A stretch of DNA of 64,000 nucleotides from Streptococcus oralis (GTDB taxonomy: Bacteria; Bacillota; Bacilli; Lactobacillales; Streptococcaceae). The notes under the pieces were generated by a model that did not search any database, was not told the DNA's origin, and worked only from the letters and a program-made list of their open reading frames with translations. The first letter of the stretch is position 1, and each line of letters starts with the position of its first letter. The stretch is taken from NCBI RefSeq assembly GCF_023611505.1, contig NZ_CP097843.1, forward strand, positions 1,364,001-1,428,000, in the 5' to 3' direction. The position numbers and the translations under genes were made by a program. Shown here in pieces: positions 1 to 9,499 of the stretch.

Positions 1-1376
1 TTTAGAATAATGGAGTTCACTTTCTCACTTTGTAAATCAAACAACATATAAAAATATGAGTCTGTTTGAATTGTTGATGATTCTCTAAGCCATCCATCTA
101 AAAGTTTTTCTTGGGTAGTATCAGGTAATTTACAAGTATACCATGCTGAAAAATATTCTTGAAAAGAGCGATGAGAGAATCTATATTCTAGTCCTTCTTT
201 TACAAGCATACAGACAGAATGGACTAAATCTTCCTGAAAGTCATCAACATTAAAACTAAATTTATCTTTGAATTTTTCTTTCGCACTATTTATTAGTTCA
301 TGTAATCTTGTTTCGGAAAATTCATATTCTCCTTTAAAGTACGATTTAAAGCAAATGTAGGAGAATACAAGTTTAAAATCCTCACAACTTAAACCACTTC
401 GTATATCTCTTACAAATGAATCTTTCGTAGCATCATGTACATTAAATAGAGTTACAAATGCTTCCTCGTAAAAATCATTTAAACGCTCAGGAATTGACGC
501 ATGTTTTTGGAATGTTAATAACATAATCGTCAATAATAAAGGATTAGAAGCAAATGATTTATATTTTTCATATAATTTCTTCTCTAATTCCTTAGAAAAT
601 ATTGATTTTGCCGTTTCATCAAAATCAATCTTATTAATTAGACTCAACGCTTGTTCTTTAGTTAATGGTAATGACTCAAACTCACTAAAATCTGACCATC
701 CTATAAATTCTGTTGATGGTCTAGAGGAAACAAAAACTTGGTTTGAGGCATACATTTCACAGAACTCCTTAATTTCTTTAGTAATAGAAGATTTCTTATC
801 ATGGTGAATTTCATCAAATCCATCTAAAAAAATTATGTAAGCACCTTGTTCTAAGCTATCGTCAAAATACTTTCTTTCCAACCTAAATCCATTTGATACC
901 AAAGTTTTAAATATTAAATTTGAAATATTTAATTCTTTATTCTCTAAAGTATTCAAACTTCTTAATTCGATAAATACTGGAATAAAATTTGTAACTTCCA
1001 TCGAATTTAAAAAAAGATGTTTAAACAATATTGACTTACCAATTCCACCAGTTCCTGTAACTAAAATTTTACTATCAATTTCTAATAAATTATTAATATC
1101 AGAAGAAGAGAGTGTTTGACCTGCATAAGATATACCTGTAGATTCATAAAAAGAGTATAGATCTTTTCTTTCTCTCCTATAAATAATAGTTTTTATTTTC
1201 CCATATCTGTCCTTTGTATTTTTTAGATAATCTTCATATGCTGTTCTGTATTCAATAGCTGCACTAGCATCAAGATCTTTAAAATAACTTTTAATTTTTT
1301 CCCAACCTAGATTAATTCCACTCTTTACTATATCAGTTGCTACACTAGTTACTATAGCTTTCCCGTCAATATCCAT
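1..1376 (-). CDS. NACHT-domain NTPase (NLR-like), partial, runs off left edge
   Basis: I translated this by hand from the minus strand. It is open from an ATG at 1374-1376, preceded by an AAAGGAGAT ribosome site, to the window edge: 458 residues with no stop. Residues 1-85 are a helical, charged N-terminal region ending in a KIKTIIYRRE...DLYSFY stretch. A P-loop GTGGIGKS lies at about 108-115, Walker B IIFLDGFDEI at 181-190 with the DGFDE form typical of NACHT rather than AAA, a sensor-like FVSSRPS at 215-221, and the late NACHT motif FSHRSFQEYFSA at 400-411. Known of the family: bacterial NACHT proteins are STAND NTPases and several defend against phage. The C-terminal sensor is outside the window, so target and effector mode cannot be told. 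The gene is AT-rich and lies next to a repeat downstream of spxB, suggesting an accessory insertion. Confidence 0.88.
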   Translation of the reverse strand, partial: MDIDGKAIVTSVATDIVKSGINLGWEKIKSYFKDLDASAAIEYRTAYEDYLKNTKDRYGKIKTIIYRRERKDLYSFYESTGISYAGQTLSSSDINNLLEIDSKILVTGTGGIGKSILFKHLFLNSMEVTNFIPVFIELRSLNTLENKELNISNLIFKTLVSNGFRLERKYFDDSLEQGAYIIFLDGFDEIHHDKKSSITKEIKEFCEMYASNQVFVSSRPSTEFIGWSDFSEFESLPLTKEQALSLINKIDFDETAKSIFSKELEKKLYEKYKSFASNPLLLTIMLLTFQKHASIPERLNDFYEEAFVTLFNVHDATKDSFVRDIRSGLSCEDFKLVFSYICFKSYFKGEYEFSETRLHELINSAKEKFKDKFSFNVDDFQEDLVHSVCMLVKEGLEYRFSHRSFQEYFSAWYTCKLPDTTQEKLLDGWLRESSTIQTDSYFYMLFDLQSEKVNSIIL

Positions 1377-1522
1377 GTTAATCTCCTTTTTAATTTCACT
1401 ATTAATCTTATTTTACCATAAATAAAATTTTCCAAGCAAATTTTTAATATGCCATAGGTCTATTATATCACTATTTGTAAAAAATATATGAATATATGTT
1501 ATCTCAAGACCTTAATACGCAA

Positions 1523-1696
1523 ATTTAAAAGAGTCTGAGACAAAAGTCTAACCTTAAATATAAAAAGCGAACAAAACGAGTCATCTGATACTCAGAATTC
1601 GGTCTTGTTCGCTTTTTTGTCTAATCTATCGATTTTTAAAATTTATAATAAGGAATTTCTAAAATTAAAATCTTTTTGTCCCAGACTCTTTTAAAT
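1523..1696. repeat. MITE/RUP-like palindromic element
   Basis: The two ends are inverted copies: ATTTAAAAGAGTCTGAGAC at the left and, read on the minus strand, ATTTAAAAGAGTCTGGGAC at the right, with one mismatch. The interior has its own hairpin (AAAAAGCGAACAA at 1562-1574 pairing with TTGTTCGCTTTTT near 1606-1618), which could end transcription in both directions between the NACHT gene and spxB. No coding capacity. It resembles the RUP class of pneumococcal mobile repeats in its ends but is longer than the usual 107 bp. Together with 1377-1522, which shows only AT-rich DNA and probably the NACHT promoter, it accounts for this gene-free stretch. Confidence 0.6.
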
Positions 1697-1716
1697 AACA
1701 ATTTTTCTTAGAGAAA

Positions 1717-3492
1717 TTATTTAATTGCGCGTGATTGCAATCCTTCTTCTTCCAAGAAGAGGCGGAATGGTACGAGTTCTTCTGCTTCGTATTTTTCCTT
1801 GAAGGCTTTGATAGCTTCTTCTGAGTGAAGTTTTGGATCGAGTTCAAGCACTTCTACTGGAAGTGGACGGTGTTGTGTGATGTGGGCATCGATCACAACT
1901 GTCTTACCTTCTTTGTTCAATTTAACAGCTTCTGCAACAACTGCATCGATGTCTTCGATACGGTCTACTGTAAATCCAACAGCACCTTGTGCTTCAGCGA
2001 TTTTCGCATAGTCAGCATTAGGGAAGTCACAACCAAACAAGTGTTTGTTTGTGTCTTCGTATTTGTCCTTGATGAAGGCATATTTACCATTTGAGAAGAC
2101 AACGTTGATAACTGGAAGGTCGTATTGAACGTTTGTAATCACGTCTGGGTAGCACATGTTGAATGCACCGTCACCCATGATGTTCCATACTTGGCGATCT
2201 GGATTGTCTTTCTTAGCAGCGATACCACCAGGAAGGGCAATACCCATTGTCGCAAAGAGTGGAGATGTACGCCACATGTTCTTAGGTGTCATGTGAAGGT
2301 GACGAGTAGATGTTTGAGTAGTGTCACCTACGTCGATTGAATAGATAGCGTCTTGATCAGCATGTTTATTAATAGCATTGTAAACTTGGTACAATTGCAA
2401 CTCACCCTCAGTTTTACCTTCGAGTTTGTTCATGTAATCACGCCAGTTTTGGTTGTTCTTAACGTTTGCACGCCACCATGGAGTAGATTCAACTGGGTTC
2501 ACTTTGTCAAGGATGGCTTTCGATGCTTGACCTGCATCACCAAGGATAGAAGCGTCAAGGGCATGACGTTTACCAAGTTTGTATGGGTCGATATCGACTT
2601 GGATGAATTTTTCAGTGTTCTTGAATGCTTCGTAAACTTCAGCAAATGGGAAGTTTGAACCAAGGAAAAGAACTGTGTCTGCTTCGAAGACCACTTCGTT
2701 GGCTGGTTTCCAACCAACACGGTAAGCAGAACCTGTCAAACCTTCATAGTTCCATTCGAAAGCTTCAAAGTTTTTACCAGTTGTGATGATTGGTGCTTTG
2801 ATTTTGCGTGACAATTCAGTGATCACTTCACCAGCTTTGACACCACCGTAACCAGCGTAGATAACTGGACGTTCAGCATTATTCAAGATTTCAACAGCTT
2901 TGTCGATTTCAACTTCGTTCAAAGCAGGAGCGATGAATGAACGTTCGTATGAACCTGAACCGTAGTAAGAGTTTTCGTCGATTTCTTGGAAACCGAAGTT
3001 TACTGGGATTTCAACAACAGCTGGACCTTTTTTAGAAACTGCAGCGCGGCAAGCTTCGTCGATTACTTTTGGCAATTGCTCAGCGTAAGCTACACGTTTG
3101 TTGTAGACAGCGATACCGTTGTACATTGGGTTTTGGTTCAATTCTTGGAAGGCATCCATGTTGAGTTCGTTAACTGGACGTGATCCAAGGATAGCAAGGA
3201 ATGGAGTGTTATCCATAGCTGCATCGTAAACACCGTTAATCAAGTGAGTCGCACCTGGACCACCTGAACCTACTGCAACCCCGATTGAGCCACCGAATTT
3301 AGCTTGCATGACCGCTGCAAGAGCACCTGTTTCTTCGTGGCGAACTTGCAAGAAGCGGATATCTTTGTCTTCAGCCAAAGCGTCCATGAGTGAGCTGAGT
3401 GTTCCTGATGGGATACCGTAGATTGTGTCTACGCCCCATGTTTTCAATACGTTGAGCATTGCTGCAGATGCAGTAATTTTCCCTTGAGTCAT
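1717..3492 (-). CDS. spxB: Pyruvate oxidase (H2O2-forming)
   Basis: SpxB is a TPP-, FAD- and Mg-dependent enzyme that converts pyruvate, phosphate and O2 to acetyl phosphate, CO2 and H2O2. It is the main peroxide source of mitis-group streptococci. At 591 residues it has the full family length: N-terminal Pyr domain with the TPP-activating Glu in [10 protein letters not shown] (about residue 53), a central FAD-binding domain, and a C-terminal PP domain with the TPP-binding GDG at about 440 followed by the FSNG segment. A good GAAGGAG site precedes ATG 3492. The gene is transcribed alone; the element at 1523-1696 may act as terminator. Two cre-like sites upstream point to CcpA control. Very sure of identity. 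Confidence 0.97.
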   Translation of the reverse strand: MTQGKITASAAMLNVLKTWGVDTIYGIPSGTLSSLMDALAEDKDIRFLQVRHEETGALAAVMQAKFGGSIGVAVGSGGPGATHLINGVYDAAMDNTPFLAILGSRPVNELNMDAFQELNQNPMYNGIAVYNKRVAYAEQLPKVIDEACRAAVSKKGPAVVEIPVNFGFQEIDENSYYGSGSYERSFIAPALNEVEIDKAVEILNNAERPVIYAGYGGVKAGEVITELSRKIKAPIITTGKNFEAFEWNYEGLTGSAYRVGWKPANEVVFEADTVLFLGSNFPFAEVYEAFKNTEKFIQVDIDPYKLGKRHALDASILGDAGQASKAILDKVNPVESTPWWRANVKNNQNWRDYMNKLEGKTEGELQLYQVYNAINKHADQDAIYSIDVGDTTQTSTRHLHMTPKNMWRTSPLFATMGIALPGGIAAKKDNPDRQVWNIMGDGAFNMCYPDVITNVQYDLPVINVVFSNGKYAFIKDKYEDTNKHLFGCDFPNADYAKIAEAQGAVGFTVDRIEDIDAVVAEAVKLNKEGKTVVIDAHITQHRPLPVEVLELDPKLHSEEAIKAFKEKYEAEELVPFRLFLEEEGLQSRAIK

Positions 3493-3551
3493 AATGATAA
3501 CTCTCCTTCAAATATTTTTAAAACTTGATAAACCCGTTTTCATATACTAAT

Positions 3552-3564
3552 TGGAAACGTTTCA
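3552..3564. promoter_or_regulatory. cre-like site 1 upstream of spxB
   Basis: TGGAAACGTTTCA, a near-palindrome around the CG centre that fits the catabolite-responsive element recognised by CcpA. It lies about 60 bp before the spxB start codon. Confidence 0.55.
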
Positions 3565-3653
3565 GCAAATTTTTACTCTACTACTTTACCACATTTGTTT
3601 TGGGTCTCCTAAGAATGTGCTCAGAAGTTTTTATTCTCTATTACAGTACAGTT

Positions 3654-3666
3654 TGAAAACGTTTCA
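3654..3666. promoter_or_regulatory. cre-like site 2 upstream of spxB
   Basis: TGAAAACGTTTCA, a second CcpA-type operator about 160 bp before spxB and about 100 bp from the first. The pair could allow cooperative CcpA binding. Confidence 0.55.
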
Positions 3667-3684
3667 GATAACTGTTTTATAATA

Positions 3685-3836
3685 ATACTCAATCAAAATC
3701 AAAGACCAAACTAGGAAGCTAGCCGCAGGTTGCTCAAAACACTGTTTTTAGGTTGTGGATAGAACTGACGGAGTCAATGTCATATAGCTACGGCAAGGTG
3801 AAGCTGACGTGGTTTGAAGAGATTTTCGAAGAGTAT
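3685..3836 (-). repeat. BOX element
   Basis: Read on the minus strand it begins with the boxA signature ATACTCTTCGAAAATCTCTT, carries the CTACGG/TGACG core used to define BOX, and ends with the boxC signature (TTTGATTTTGATTGAGTAT). The middle contains an extra unit of about 50 bp (boxB-like), making this copy longer than the two others in the window. It lies between the convergent-free ends of spxB's upstream region and copA and could end copA transcription. Confidence 0.85.
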
Positions 3837-3857
3837 AAAAAGCGAGCAAGCTCGCTT

Positions 3858-6083
3858 TTAGTCTATTTTACTAAAGTTTAGCATGAGTGAACTGGTTAAT
3901 ACAGATACAGAACTAAAGGCCATGGCTAGACCAGCCAGTTCTGGATTGAGAACGAGACCAATTCCTGAAAAGACTCCTGCTGCAATCGGAATTCCGATAA
4001 CATTGTAGATAAAGGCCCAGAAAAGATTGAGCAGAATTCGATTAAAGGTTTTCTTACTCATATCAAAGGCACGAACAACTCCTGTCAAATCATTGTGAGT
4101 AAGAACAATCCCTGCTGACTCAATGGCAATATCTGTTCCAGCTCCCATGGCAATCCCGACATCCGCTACACTGAGGGCTGGCGCATCATTGATACCATCT
4201 CCGATAAAGGCTACTTTACCAGCCTCTTGTAGTTGATGAATTTCATGGGCTTTTTCTTCTGGCAAGACACCCGCAATAACCTCCTCAATGCCGATCTGGT
4301 CTGCAATAGCACGCGCCACGCCAGCATTATCTCCTGTCAGCATGACTGTTTTAAGACCACGTTTTTTCAACTGACTGATGGCAAGCTTAGCATTTTCCTT
4401 AGGAATATCTTGTAGTGCAAGCAAGCCTTTGATTTCATTGTCAACAGCCAAGAACACAACTGTTTTAGCTTCTTTTTCTAGTTCTTCTAGTTTTTCTTGA
4501 TAAGTGCTAGAAATGTTCATACCATCCAGCATTTTAGCATTTCCAAGCAGAACTTGTTTTCCATTGATTTGCCCTGAGACACCTTTTCCGTGCAAGGCTT
4601 GGAAATTTTCAACAGTTTGAATCTCAAGTCCAGCTTCACTCGCTCTTTTGACAATAGCTTGAGCCAATGGGTGTTGGGAAGCTTCTTCCAAGGATGCTGC
4701 CAATCCAAGCACTTCTGCCTCGTCGCCAATGATATCAGTGACTACTGGTTTTCCTTCCGTCAAAGTTCCTGTCTTATCAAAGACGAGAGTTTTGACTTTC
4801 TGGATTTCCTGTAAGACGGTTCCATTCTTGAGGAGAACGCCCATTTTGGCACTACGACCAGTCCCCACCATGAGGGCTGTTGGTGTTGCAAGTCCCAAGG
4901 CACAAGGGCAGGCGATAATCAAAACTGCCACCCCATAAAGAAGAGAGGCCACAAAGCTAGCCTCAAGCAAGACAAGCCAAACCCAAAAGGTCAGAATCGC
5001 TAAAATGACAACTGCTGGGACAAAAATCCCTGAAATCTTATCTGTCAAATCTTGAATCGGTGCGCGGCTGGTTTGGGCTTTCTTCACAAAGTCCACAATC
5101 TGTGCCAAAACAGTCTCTGAACCAACTTTTTCTGCCCTAAAAACAAGCGTTCCACTATTATTGATGGTGGAGCCAATGACGGTATCTCCCACAGTTTTGT
5201 CCACCGGCAGGCTCTCACCTGTCACCATGGATTCATCAATACTGGAGACGCCTTCCACTACAACACCATCAACTGCAATCTTTTCACCGGGACGCACTCG
5301 AATCAGGTCACCTACCTTGACTTGCTCCAAGGGAACTTGAACATAGCTATCATCACGCAAAACTTCTGCTGTTTTAGCTTGCAAATCCAGTAATTTCTCT
5401 ACAGCTTGGGAAGTATTTTTTCGCATTTTCTCCTCAAAAACGGCTCCCAAAAGAACGAAGAAGAGGATAAATCCAGCACTTTCAAAGTAAACTGGTAGCC
5501 CAGCAAAGAGGGCAACCAAGCTATAGAGATAGGCCACTAGGGTTCCTAGAGCAACCAAGGTATCCATGTTGGCATTGTGCTTTTTAAAGCTGGCCCAAGC
5601 GCTCTGGATATAAGGACCACCTGCCACTAGCATGATAGGGGTTGTGGCTAAAAAGGTCCCCCAATGCATAACTGGATGACTAATCGTCCCTGTCAACATC
5701 CCAATCATGAGGATCACAAGAGGCACAGTAAAGATACTAGTAATCCAAAAACGTTGCAAGAGGGATAGAGATTTTCGAGTCTTCTCAACTACGGTATAGC
5801 TTCCCTTTTGCATCTTCATACCACATGAGAATTCATGCTCACCCAACTCTTGAGGTGTAAAACGAATTGTCTTCTCTTCATCTACGCCGATTGGTTCCAA
5901 GATGCCTTCTTCTTCAAAAAGGATTTCCTTGTAACAGTTTGAAGGAGTTGTACGATGAAAGGTAATTTCAGCGGGAATCCCTTTTTGAAGCTGAATATGG
6001 GCAGGATGATAGCCTTTTTCAGCTCGAATACGGATTTTTTGAATGCCATTTTCTAAGTTTGCTTTCATAATTTCAGTCATCAT
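3858..6083 (-). CDS. copA: Copper-exporting P1B-type ATPase with N-terminal cupredoxin-like domain
   Basis: CopA pumps Cu(I) out of the cell at the cost of ATP. The 741 residues show an N-terminal cupredoxin-like domain (Cys50, Cys87 and Met89/Met91 in CGMKM) in place of the usual CxxC ferredoxin-like domain. Then come membrane helices, the TGES actuator loop at 288-291, the transport motif CPC at 392-394, the phosphorylation site DKTGT at 436-440 and the GDGINDAP hinge. It is the last gene of copY-cupA-copA, 6 bp after cupA. The ribosome site AGGAGG fits either of two adjacent ATG codons. Streptococcal CopA receives Cu(I) from CupA; regulation is by CopY. Confidence 0.96.
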   Translation of the reverse strand: MMTEIMKANLENGIQKIRIRAEKGYHPAHIQLQKGIPAEITFHRTTPSNCYKEILFEEEGILEPIGVDEEKTIRFTPQELGEHEFSCGMKMQKGSYTVVEKTRKSLSLLQRFWITSIFTVPLVILMIGMLTGTISHPVMHWGTFLATTPIMLVAGGPYIQSAWASFKKHNANMDTLVALGTLVAYLYSLVALFAGLPVYFESAGFILFFVLLGAVFEEKMRKNTSQAVEKLLDLQAKTAEVLRDDSYVQVPLEQVKVGDLIRVRPGEKIAVDGVVVEGVSSIDESMVTGESLPVDKTVGDTVIGSTINNSGTLVFRAEKVGSETVLAQIVDFVKKAQTSRAPIQDLTDKISGIFVPAVVILAILTFWVWLVLLEASFVASLLYGVAVLIIACPCALGLATPTALMVGTGRSAKMGVLLKNGTVLQEIQKVKTLVFDKTGTLTEGKPVVTDIIGDEAEVLGLAASLEEASQHPLAQAIVKRASEAGLEIQTVENFQALHGKGVSGQINGKQVLLGNAKMLDGMNISSTYQEKLEELEKEAKTVVFLAVDNEIKGLLALQDIPKENAKLAISQLKKRGLKTVMLTGDNAGVARAIADQIGIEEVIAGVLPEEKAHEIHQLQEAGKVAFIGDGINDAPALSVADVGIAMGAGTDIAIESAGIVLTHNDLTGVVRAFDMSKKTFNRILLNLFWAFIYNVIGIPIAAGVFSGIGLVLNPELAGLAMAFSSVSVLTSSLMLNFSKID

Positions 6084-6089
6084 TTCCTC

Positions 6090-6461
6090 CTACTCTACAA
6101 TCATCTTACCGTGCATCATGTTCATGCCACATGCAAAGTCAAACTCCCCAGCCTGTTCAGGTGTGATTTCCACTACATACTGTTCCCCCATAGGCAGGTC
6201 CGCATGTACACCAAAGTCTGGAAAAACAATCTGATCCAGACAGGGTGAAGGGTCCTTACGGTCAAAGATAATGCGTGCTGGCACTGATTTCTTGAGAATA
6301 ATCAACTCAGGCGTATAGCCCCCTTTGACCTCCACTCGAATCTCTTGGTAGCCCTTTTTTTGCTGGGCCTTTTGTTCAGATTTTTCAGGCTTTTTGAAAA
6401 ACCAAAACAAGATAAACGCGATAAGGGCAATACAAATAATGGTTACAATGCTATTTAACAT
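6090..6461 (-). CDS. cupA: Membrane-anchored copper chaperone, cupredoxin fold
   Basis: 123 residues. One transmembrane helix at about 3-22 is followed by a charged linker (about 23-38) and a cupredoxin-like domain. The Cu(I)-binding residues are visible: Cys74 in SPCLDQ and Cys111 with Met113, Met115 and Met116 in CGMNMM. The domain closely resembles the N-terminus of CopA encoded just downstream, which fits the known handover of Cu(I) from CupA to CopA. It starts 10 bp after copY. The gene is characteristic of S. pneumoniae and relatives and rarely found outside streptococci. Confidence 0.94.
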   Translation of the reverse strand: MLNSIVTIICIALIAFILFWFFKKPEKSEQKAQQKKGYQEIRVEVKGGYTPELIILKKSVPARIIFDRKDPSPCLDQIVFPDFGVHADLPMGEQYVVEITPEQAGEFDFACGMNMMHGKMIVE

Positions 6462-6471
6462 GACGTCTCCT

Positions 6472-6867
6472 TTACATACAATTACATTTTACTTCTGTTA
6501 CAGCTCTTGATTTCTTCTCAGAAATCACAGCTTCCAAGTCTTCCAAGTCAGCCTGAGTAAAATCACATTCCATAATCAAATCAGCCAGCAAGTTCTTAAT
6601 TCTACGGGAACAAACCTTGTCTTTGATATCTTGAACAAGCAAGTCTCGACTTTGATCCAAAGTTAAAAGAGCTGAATATACAAAGGACTTGCCCTCTTTT
6701 TTCCTAGTCAGGCACTCTTTCTCCACTAAGCGAGCCAAAAGAGTTTGAACAGTGGACTTGGACCAGTTAAACCGCTCTGCCAGAACCCTGATCAAATCGC
6801 TACTGGTCTGCTCGCCCTGCATCCAAACAATCTTCATAACCTGCCATTCTGCATCTGAAATCTGCAT
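6472..6867 (-). CDS. copY: Copper-responsive repressor
   Basis: CopY belongs to the BlaI/MecI family: an N-terminal winged helix (SDAEWQVMKIVW at the start, recognition helix around SKSTVQTLLARL) and a C-terminal dimer and metal-binding tail. The tail ends in CNCM, so only one CxC is present, shorter than the CxCx4CxC of enterococcal CopY. I chose ATG 6867 because the GGAGG at 6875-6879 sits 7 bp before it but only 1 bp before the other in-frame ATG at 6873. It heads copY-cupA-copA and represses it through the two cop boxes just upstream. Confidence 0.93.
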   Translation of the reverse strand: MQISDAEWQVMKIVWMQGEQTSSDLIRVLAERFNWSKSTVQTLLARLVEKECLTRKKEGKSFVYSALLTLDQSRDLLVQDIKDKVCSRRIKNLLADLIMECDFTQADLEDLEAVISEKKSRAVTEVKCNCM

Positions 6868-6883
6868 CAGCATACCTCCAAAA

Positions 6884-6937
6884 TCTACATTTGTCGATTA
6901 CAATAGTCAGTATATCTCAAAAATTTACATTTGTCAA
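6884..6937 (-). promoter_or_regulatory. cop promoter with two cop-box operators
   Basis: On the minus strand TTGACA (6932-6937) and TATACT (6909-6914) are 17 bp apart, a consensus promoter. Two CopY operators, GACAAATGTAAA (6924-6935) and GACAAATGTAGA (6884-6895), match the cop box KACANNYGTMKM. The first overlaps the -35 hexamer and the second sits between the start point and the ribosome site, so bound CopY would block polymerase directly. Confidence 0.88.
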
Positions 6938-7025
6938 TTATGAAATTACATATTTCTAAAAAAAGAACTTTAATCATGTAACGAGAGATTTACAGTCAAA
7001 TTTTACTATATAAACTATAAAAATA

Positions 7026-7034
7026 TGCTATACT
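7026..7034 (+). promoter_or_regulatory. thiD promoter, extended -10
   Basis: TGCTATACT: an extended -10 (TG, one base, then TATACT) about 20 bp before the TPP riboswitch. No good -35 is visible. Confidence 0.5.
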
Positions 7035-7052
7035 GTAGAAAAAAGAAAACAA

Positions 7053-7134
7053 CCACTAGGGATGCGTAAAGCTGAGATTAACAACTGTTAGATCCCTTTG
7101 ACTCAATCTAGGTAATGCTAGCTGATGGAAGTGG
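7053..7134 (+). ncRNA. TPP riboswitch upstream of thiD
   Basis: The thi-box pattern is present: GCTGAGA at about 7071, then TAATGCTAGC at about 7113 and GATGGAAG before the closing strand. P1 pairs CCACT 7053-7057 with AGTGG 7130-7134. The GGGAT/ATCCC arm (7059-7063, 7091-7095) is clear. The downstream 7135-7215 has no strong terminator, so control may be at translation; the ribosome site GGGAGG is at about 7219. Confidence 0.88.
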
Positions 7135-7230
7135 AAATGATGATGAGGACTACCTGGTCTTCTATTACTTTCCTGAAACAGACTAGCTTGTTCTTAAGAA
7201 TGCAAACTTCAGTTGGTTGGGAGGTTTTAG

Positions 7231-8022
7231 ATGACTTATTTACCCGTTGCTCTAACCATTGCAGGGACTGACCCTAGTGGCGGTGCTGGCATTATGGCTG
7301 ATTTAAAGTCATTCCAAGCTAGAGATGTCTATGGAATGGCCGTTGTGACCAGTCTTGTCGCTCAAAATACCAGAGGCGTTCAATTAATCGAGCACGTCTC
7401 CAACCAAATGCTGGAAGCTCAATTGGAAAGTGTCTTTTCGGATATCAAGCCTCAGGCTGTAAAAACAGGGATGTTGGCAACTACTGAGATCATGGAGATC
7501 ATCCAACCCTATCTTAAAAAGCTGGACTGTCCCTATGTGCTGGACCCTGTTATGGTCGCTACGAGTGGGGATACCCTGATTGATTCTAGTGCCAGAGACT
7601 ACCTAAAAACAAATCTGCTTCCCCTTGCAACCATTATCACTCCGAATCTTCCTGAGGCAGAAGAGATTGTTGGTTTTTCGATTCATGATCCAGAAGACAT
7701 GCAGCGTGCTGGTCGCCTGATTATAAAAGAATTTGGTCCTCAGTCCGTTGTTATCAAAGGTGGCCATCTTGAAGGTGGTGCCAAGGATTTCCTTTTTACC
7801 AAAGATGAACAATTTGTCTGGGAAAGTCAAAGAATTCAAACTTGTCACACCCATGGTACTGGATGTACCTTTGCTGCAGTGATTACAGCTGAACTAGCCA
7901 AGGGCAGAAGTCTTTACCAGGCAGTTGATAAGGCCAAGGCCTTTATCACAAAAGCCATCCAAGATGCTCCTCAACTCGGACATGGTTCTGGACCAGTCAA
8001 TCATACAACTTTTAAAGATTAA
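7231..8022 (+). CDS. thiD: Hydroxymethylpyrimidine (phosphate) kinase
   Basis: ThiD phosphorylates hydroxymethylpyrimidine (HMP) and HMP-P to HMP-PP, the pyrimidine half of thiamine. It has 263 residues, the usual ribokinase-family length. Visible are the N-terminal TIAGTDPSGGAGIMADLKSF substrate-binding stretch and the C-terminal GTGCTFAA anion-hole motif carrying the catalytic Asp/Cys region. It is transcribed alone behind its own TPP riboswitch, convergent with thiE, sharing a bidirectional terminator. A pyridoxal kinase paralogue (59793-60566) belongs to the same fold, but this one has HMP kinase features and a thiamine riboswitch. Confidence 0.95.
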   Translation: MTYLPVALTIAGTDPSGGAGIMADLKSFQARDVYGMAVVTSLVAQNTRGVQLIEHVSNQMLEAQLESVFSDIKPQAVKTGMLATTEIMEIIQPYLKKLDCPYVLDPVMVATSGDTLIDSSARDYLKTNLLPLATIITPNLPEAEEIVGFSIHDPEDMQRAGRLIIKEFGPQSVVIKGGHLEGGAKDFLFTKDEQFVWESQRIQTCHTHGTGCTFAAVITAELAKGRSLYQAVDKAKAFITKAIQDAPQLGHGSGPVNHTTFKD

Positions 8023-8025
8023 GAA

Positions 8026-8069
8026 AAAAACTCTCTAGCTCCTACTTTAAGGGAATTAGAGAGTTTTTG
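8026..8069. terminator. Bidirectional terminator between thiD and thiE
   Basis: AAAAAAACTCTCTA pairs across a short loop with TAGAGAGTTTTT, with A/T runs on both sides, so it works for both convergent genes. Confidence 0.85.
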
Positions 8070-8070
8070 A

Positions 8071-8703
8071 TTAGGAAACAATGTCATCTAGCTTTGTTAA
8101 AAAGGCTTGTGTTTTTGCCTCAATATCTTCTGCCTGCATCAAATCACGTACGACAGCTACTCCAGCTATACCCGTGCCGATAAGTTGGTCAATATTCTCT
8201 GACGTCAGGCCTCCGATAGCAACTACTGGAATGGCGACCGTTTGGCAAATGGTTTTCAAGGTTGAAATCAGGGTGATAGGTGCATTTTCTTTGGTCGTAG
8301 TCGGGAAAATGGCTCCTGTTCCCAAGTAATCCGCACCCGATGTTTCTGCTTCGAGAGCTCTTTTAACCGTTTTAGCAGTGACACCGAGGATTTTTTCAGG
8401 ACCCAAGACTTTGCGGGCAATCGAAACTGGTAGTTCATCGTCGCCAATATGCAAACCTGCAGCATCGACTGCTAGACAGATATCCAATCGATCATCGATA
8501 ATCAAGGGTACCTGATAGGCATCTGTTATTTCCTTGACTTGTTTTGCCAGTTGATAATATTGATTGGTAGTGAGATTTTTTTCTCGTAATTGGATGATGG
8601 TAACACCTGAACGGCAGGCCGTCTCAACTTTTTCAAGAAAGCTTTCCAAGGAATCTTGGTAGCGATTGGTAACTAGATACAGTTTAAGTACTTTACTGTT
8701 CAT
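8071..8703 (-). CDS. thiE: Thiamine-phosphate synthase
   Basis: ThiE joins HMP-PP and hydroxyethylthiazole phosphate to thiamine monophosphate. It is 210 residues, a TIM barrel. Visible motifs are [10 protein letters not shown] near residue 35, the [21 protein letters not shown] segment in the middle of the barrel, [12 protein letters not shown] (pyrophosphate loop) and [10 protein letters not shown] near the C-terminus. It overlaps thiM by 11 bp and is the last gene of the riboswitch-controlled salvage operon. Genes for de novo synthesis (thiC, thiG) are not in the window. Confidence 0.95.
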   Translation of the reverse strand: MNSKVLKLYLVTNRYQDSLESFLEKVETACRSGVTIIQLREKNLTTNQYYQLAKQVKEITDAYQVPLIIDDRLDICLAVDAAGLHIGDDELPVSIARKVLGPEKILGVTAKTVKRALEAETSGADYLGTGAIFPTTTKENAPITLISTLKTICQTVAIPVVAIGGLTSENIDQLIGTGIAGVAVVRDLMQAEDIEAKTQAFLTKLDDIVS

Positions 8704-9499
8704 AAAAGTCTCCTTTGATAGCTTCTAGCCAGTTTTCGTCTCTTTTTAGGAGAGAGAGTTGATTGAGAACTTGGTAACGAAAATCTTCCAATCCCATTCC
8801 TTGAACAAGAATTCTCTCAGCAGAGATATTGAGATAAGAGACCGCTAGGCAAGAAGCTTCAAAGGCAGTCTTTCCTTGGCTGAGAAAAACGGCTGTCAAG
8901 GCTCCAACCAGGTCTCCTGTCCCTGTAATCCAGTCCAATTCGTCACAGCCATTTCCCAATATTGCAACCTGATTCTCCGAAACGATGAGGTCCTTGGGGC
9001 CAGTGACTAAGAATGACATACCAGGATGGGGCTGACACCAGTCTTTCAAGACTTGAAGCAAATCCTCCGTTTCTTGGTCTTTATGGCTAGCATCAACTCC
9101 AACTCCATGGTGCTTTAAGCCAACAAGACTTCGGATTTCTGACATATTTCCTTTAAGGACCGTGGGCTTGTATTCTAAAAGATCTCTGACTAGTCCCTTA
9201 CGAATGGGTGATGCTGCTACGCCAACCGCATCTACTACCATTGGGAGACAAGCTTGAGCTGCATAAGTAGCTGCCAGACGGATTGCTTTTTCCTTCTCAG
9301 CTGACAAATGCCCCAAATTGATGAAGAGAGCCTGACTTTGCTTAGTAAAATCAAGGACCTCACGGGAATCATCTGCCATAACAGGTTTGCATCCCAGAGC
9401 CAAAATGCCATTGGCCAGCATCTCGCAGGAAATCTCATTGGTGATGCAGTGAATTAAGGAGCTAGAGCTCAGAGGGAAAGGATTTGTCAATTTCTGCAT
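8693..9499 (-). CDS. thiM: Hydroxyethylthiazole kinase
   Basis: ThiM phosphorylates the thiazole alcohol (HET), the salvage route to the thiazole half of thiamine. 268 residues, ribokinase-like. The N-terminal [22 protein letters not shown] segment (two short pieces of it are the family signature) and the C-terminal [16 protein letters not shown] anion-hole motif are present, although many family members have a Cys where Asp is seen here. It overlaps thiE (11 bp) and touches thiW, consistent with translational coupling. Confidence 0.94.
   Translation of the reverse strand: MQKLTNPFPLSSSSLIHCITNEISCEMLANGILALGCKPVMADDSREVLDFTKQSQALFINLGHLSAEKEKAIRLAATYAAQACLPMVVDAVGVAASPIRKGLVRDLLEYKPTVLKGNMSEIRSLVGLKHHGVGVDASHKDQETEDLLQVLKDWCQPHPGMSFLVTGPKDLIVSENQVAILGNGCDELDWITGTGDLVGALTAVFLSQGKTAFEASCLAVSYLNISAERILVQGMGLEDFRYQVLNQLSLLKRDENWLEAIKGDFYEQ

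Noticed and set aside
1825..3183. Several plus-strand frames of 60-100 codons across spxB
   Set aside because: They are antisense to a conserved enzyme, have no ribosome sites and no recognisable product.
3685..3836. Small gene within the BOX element
   Set aside because: The sequence matches a repeat family, and no frame has a ribosome site.
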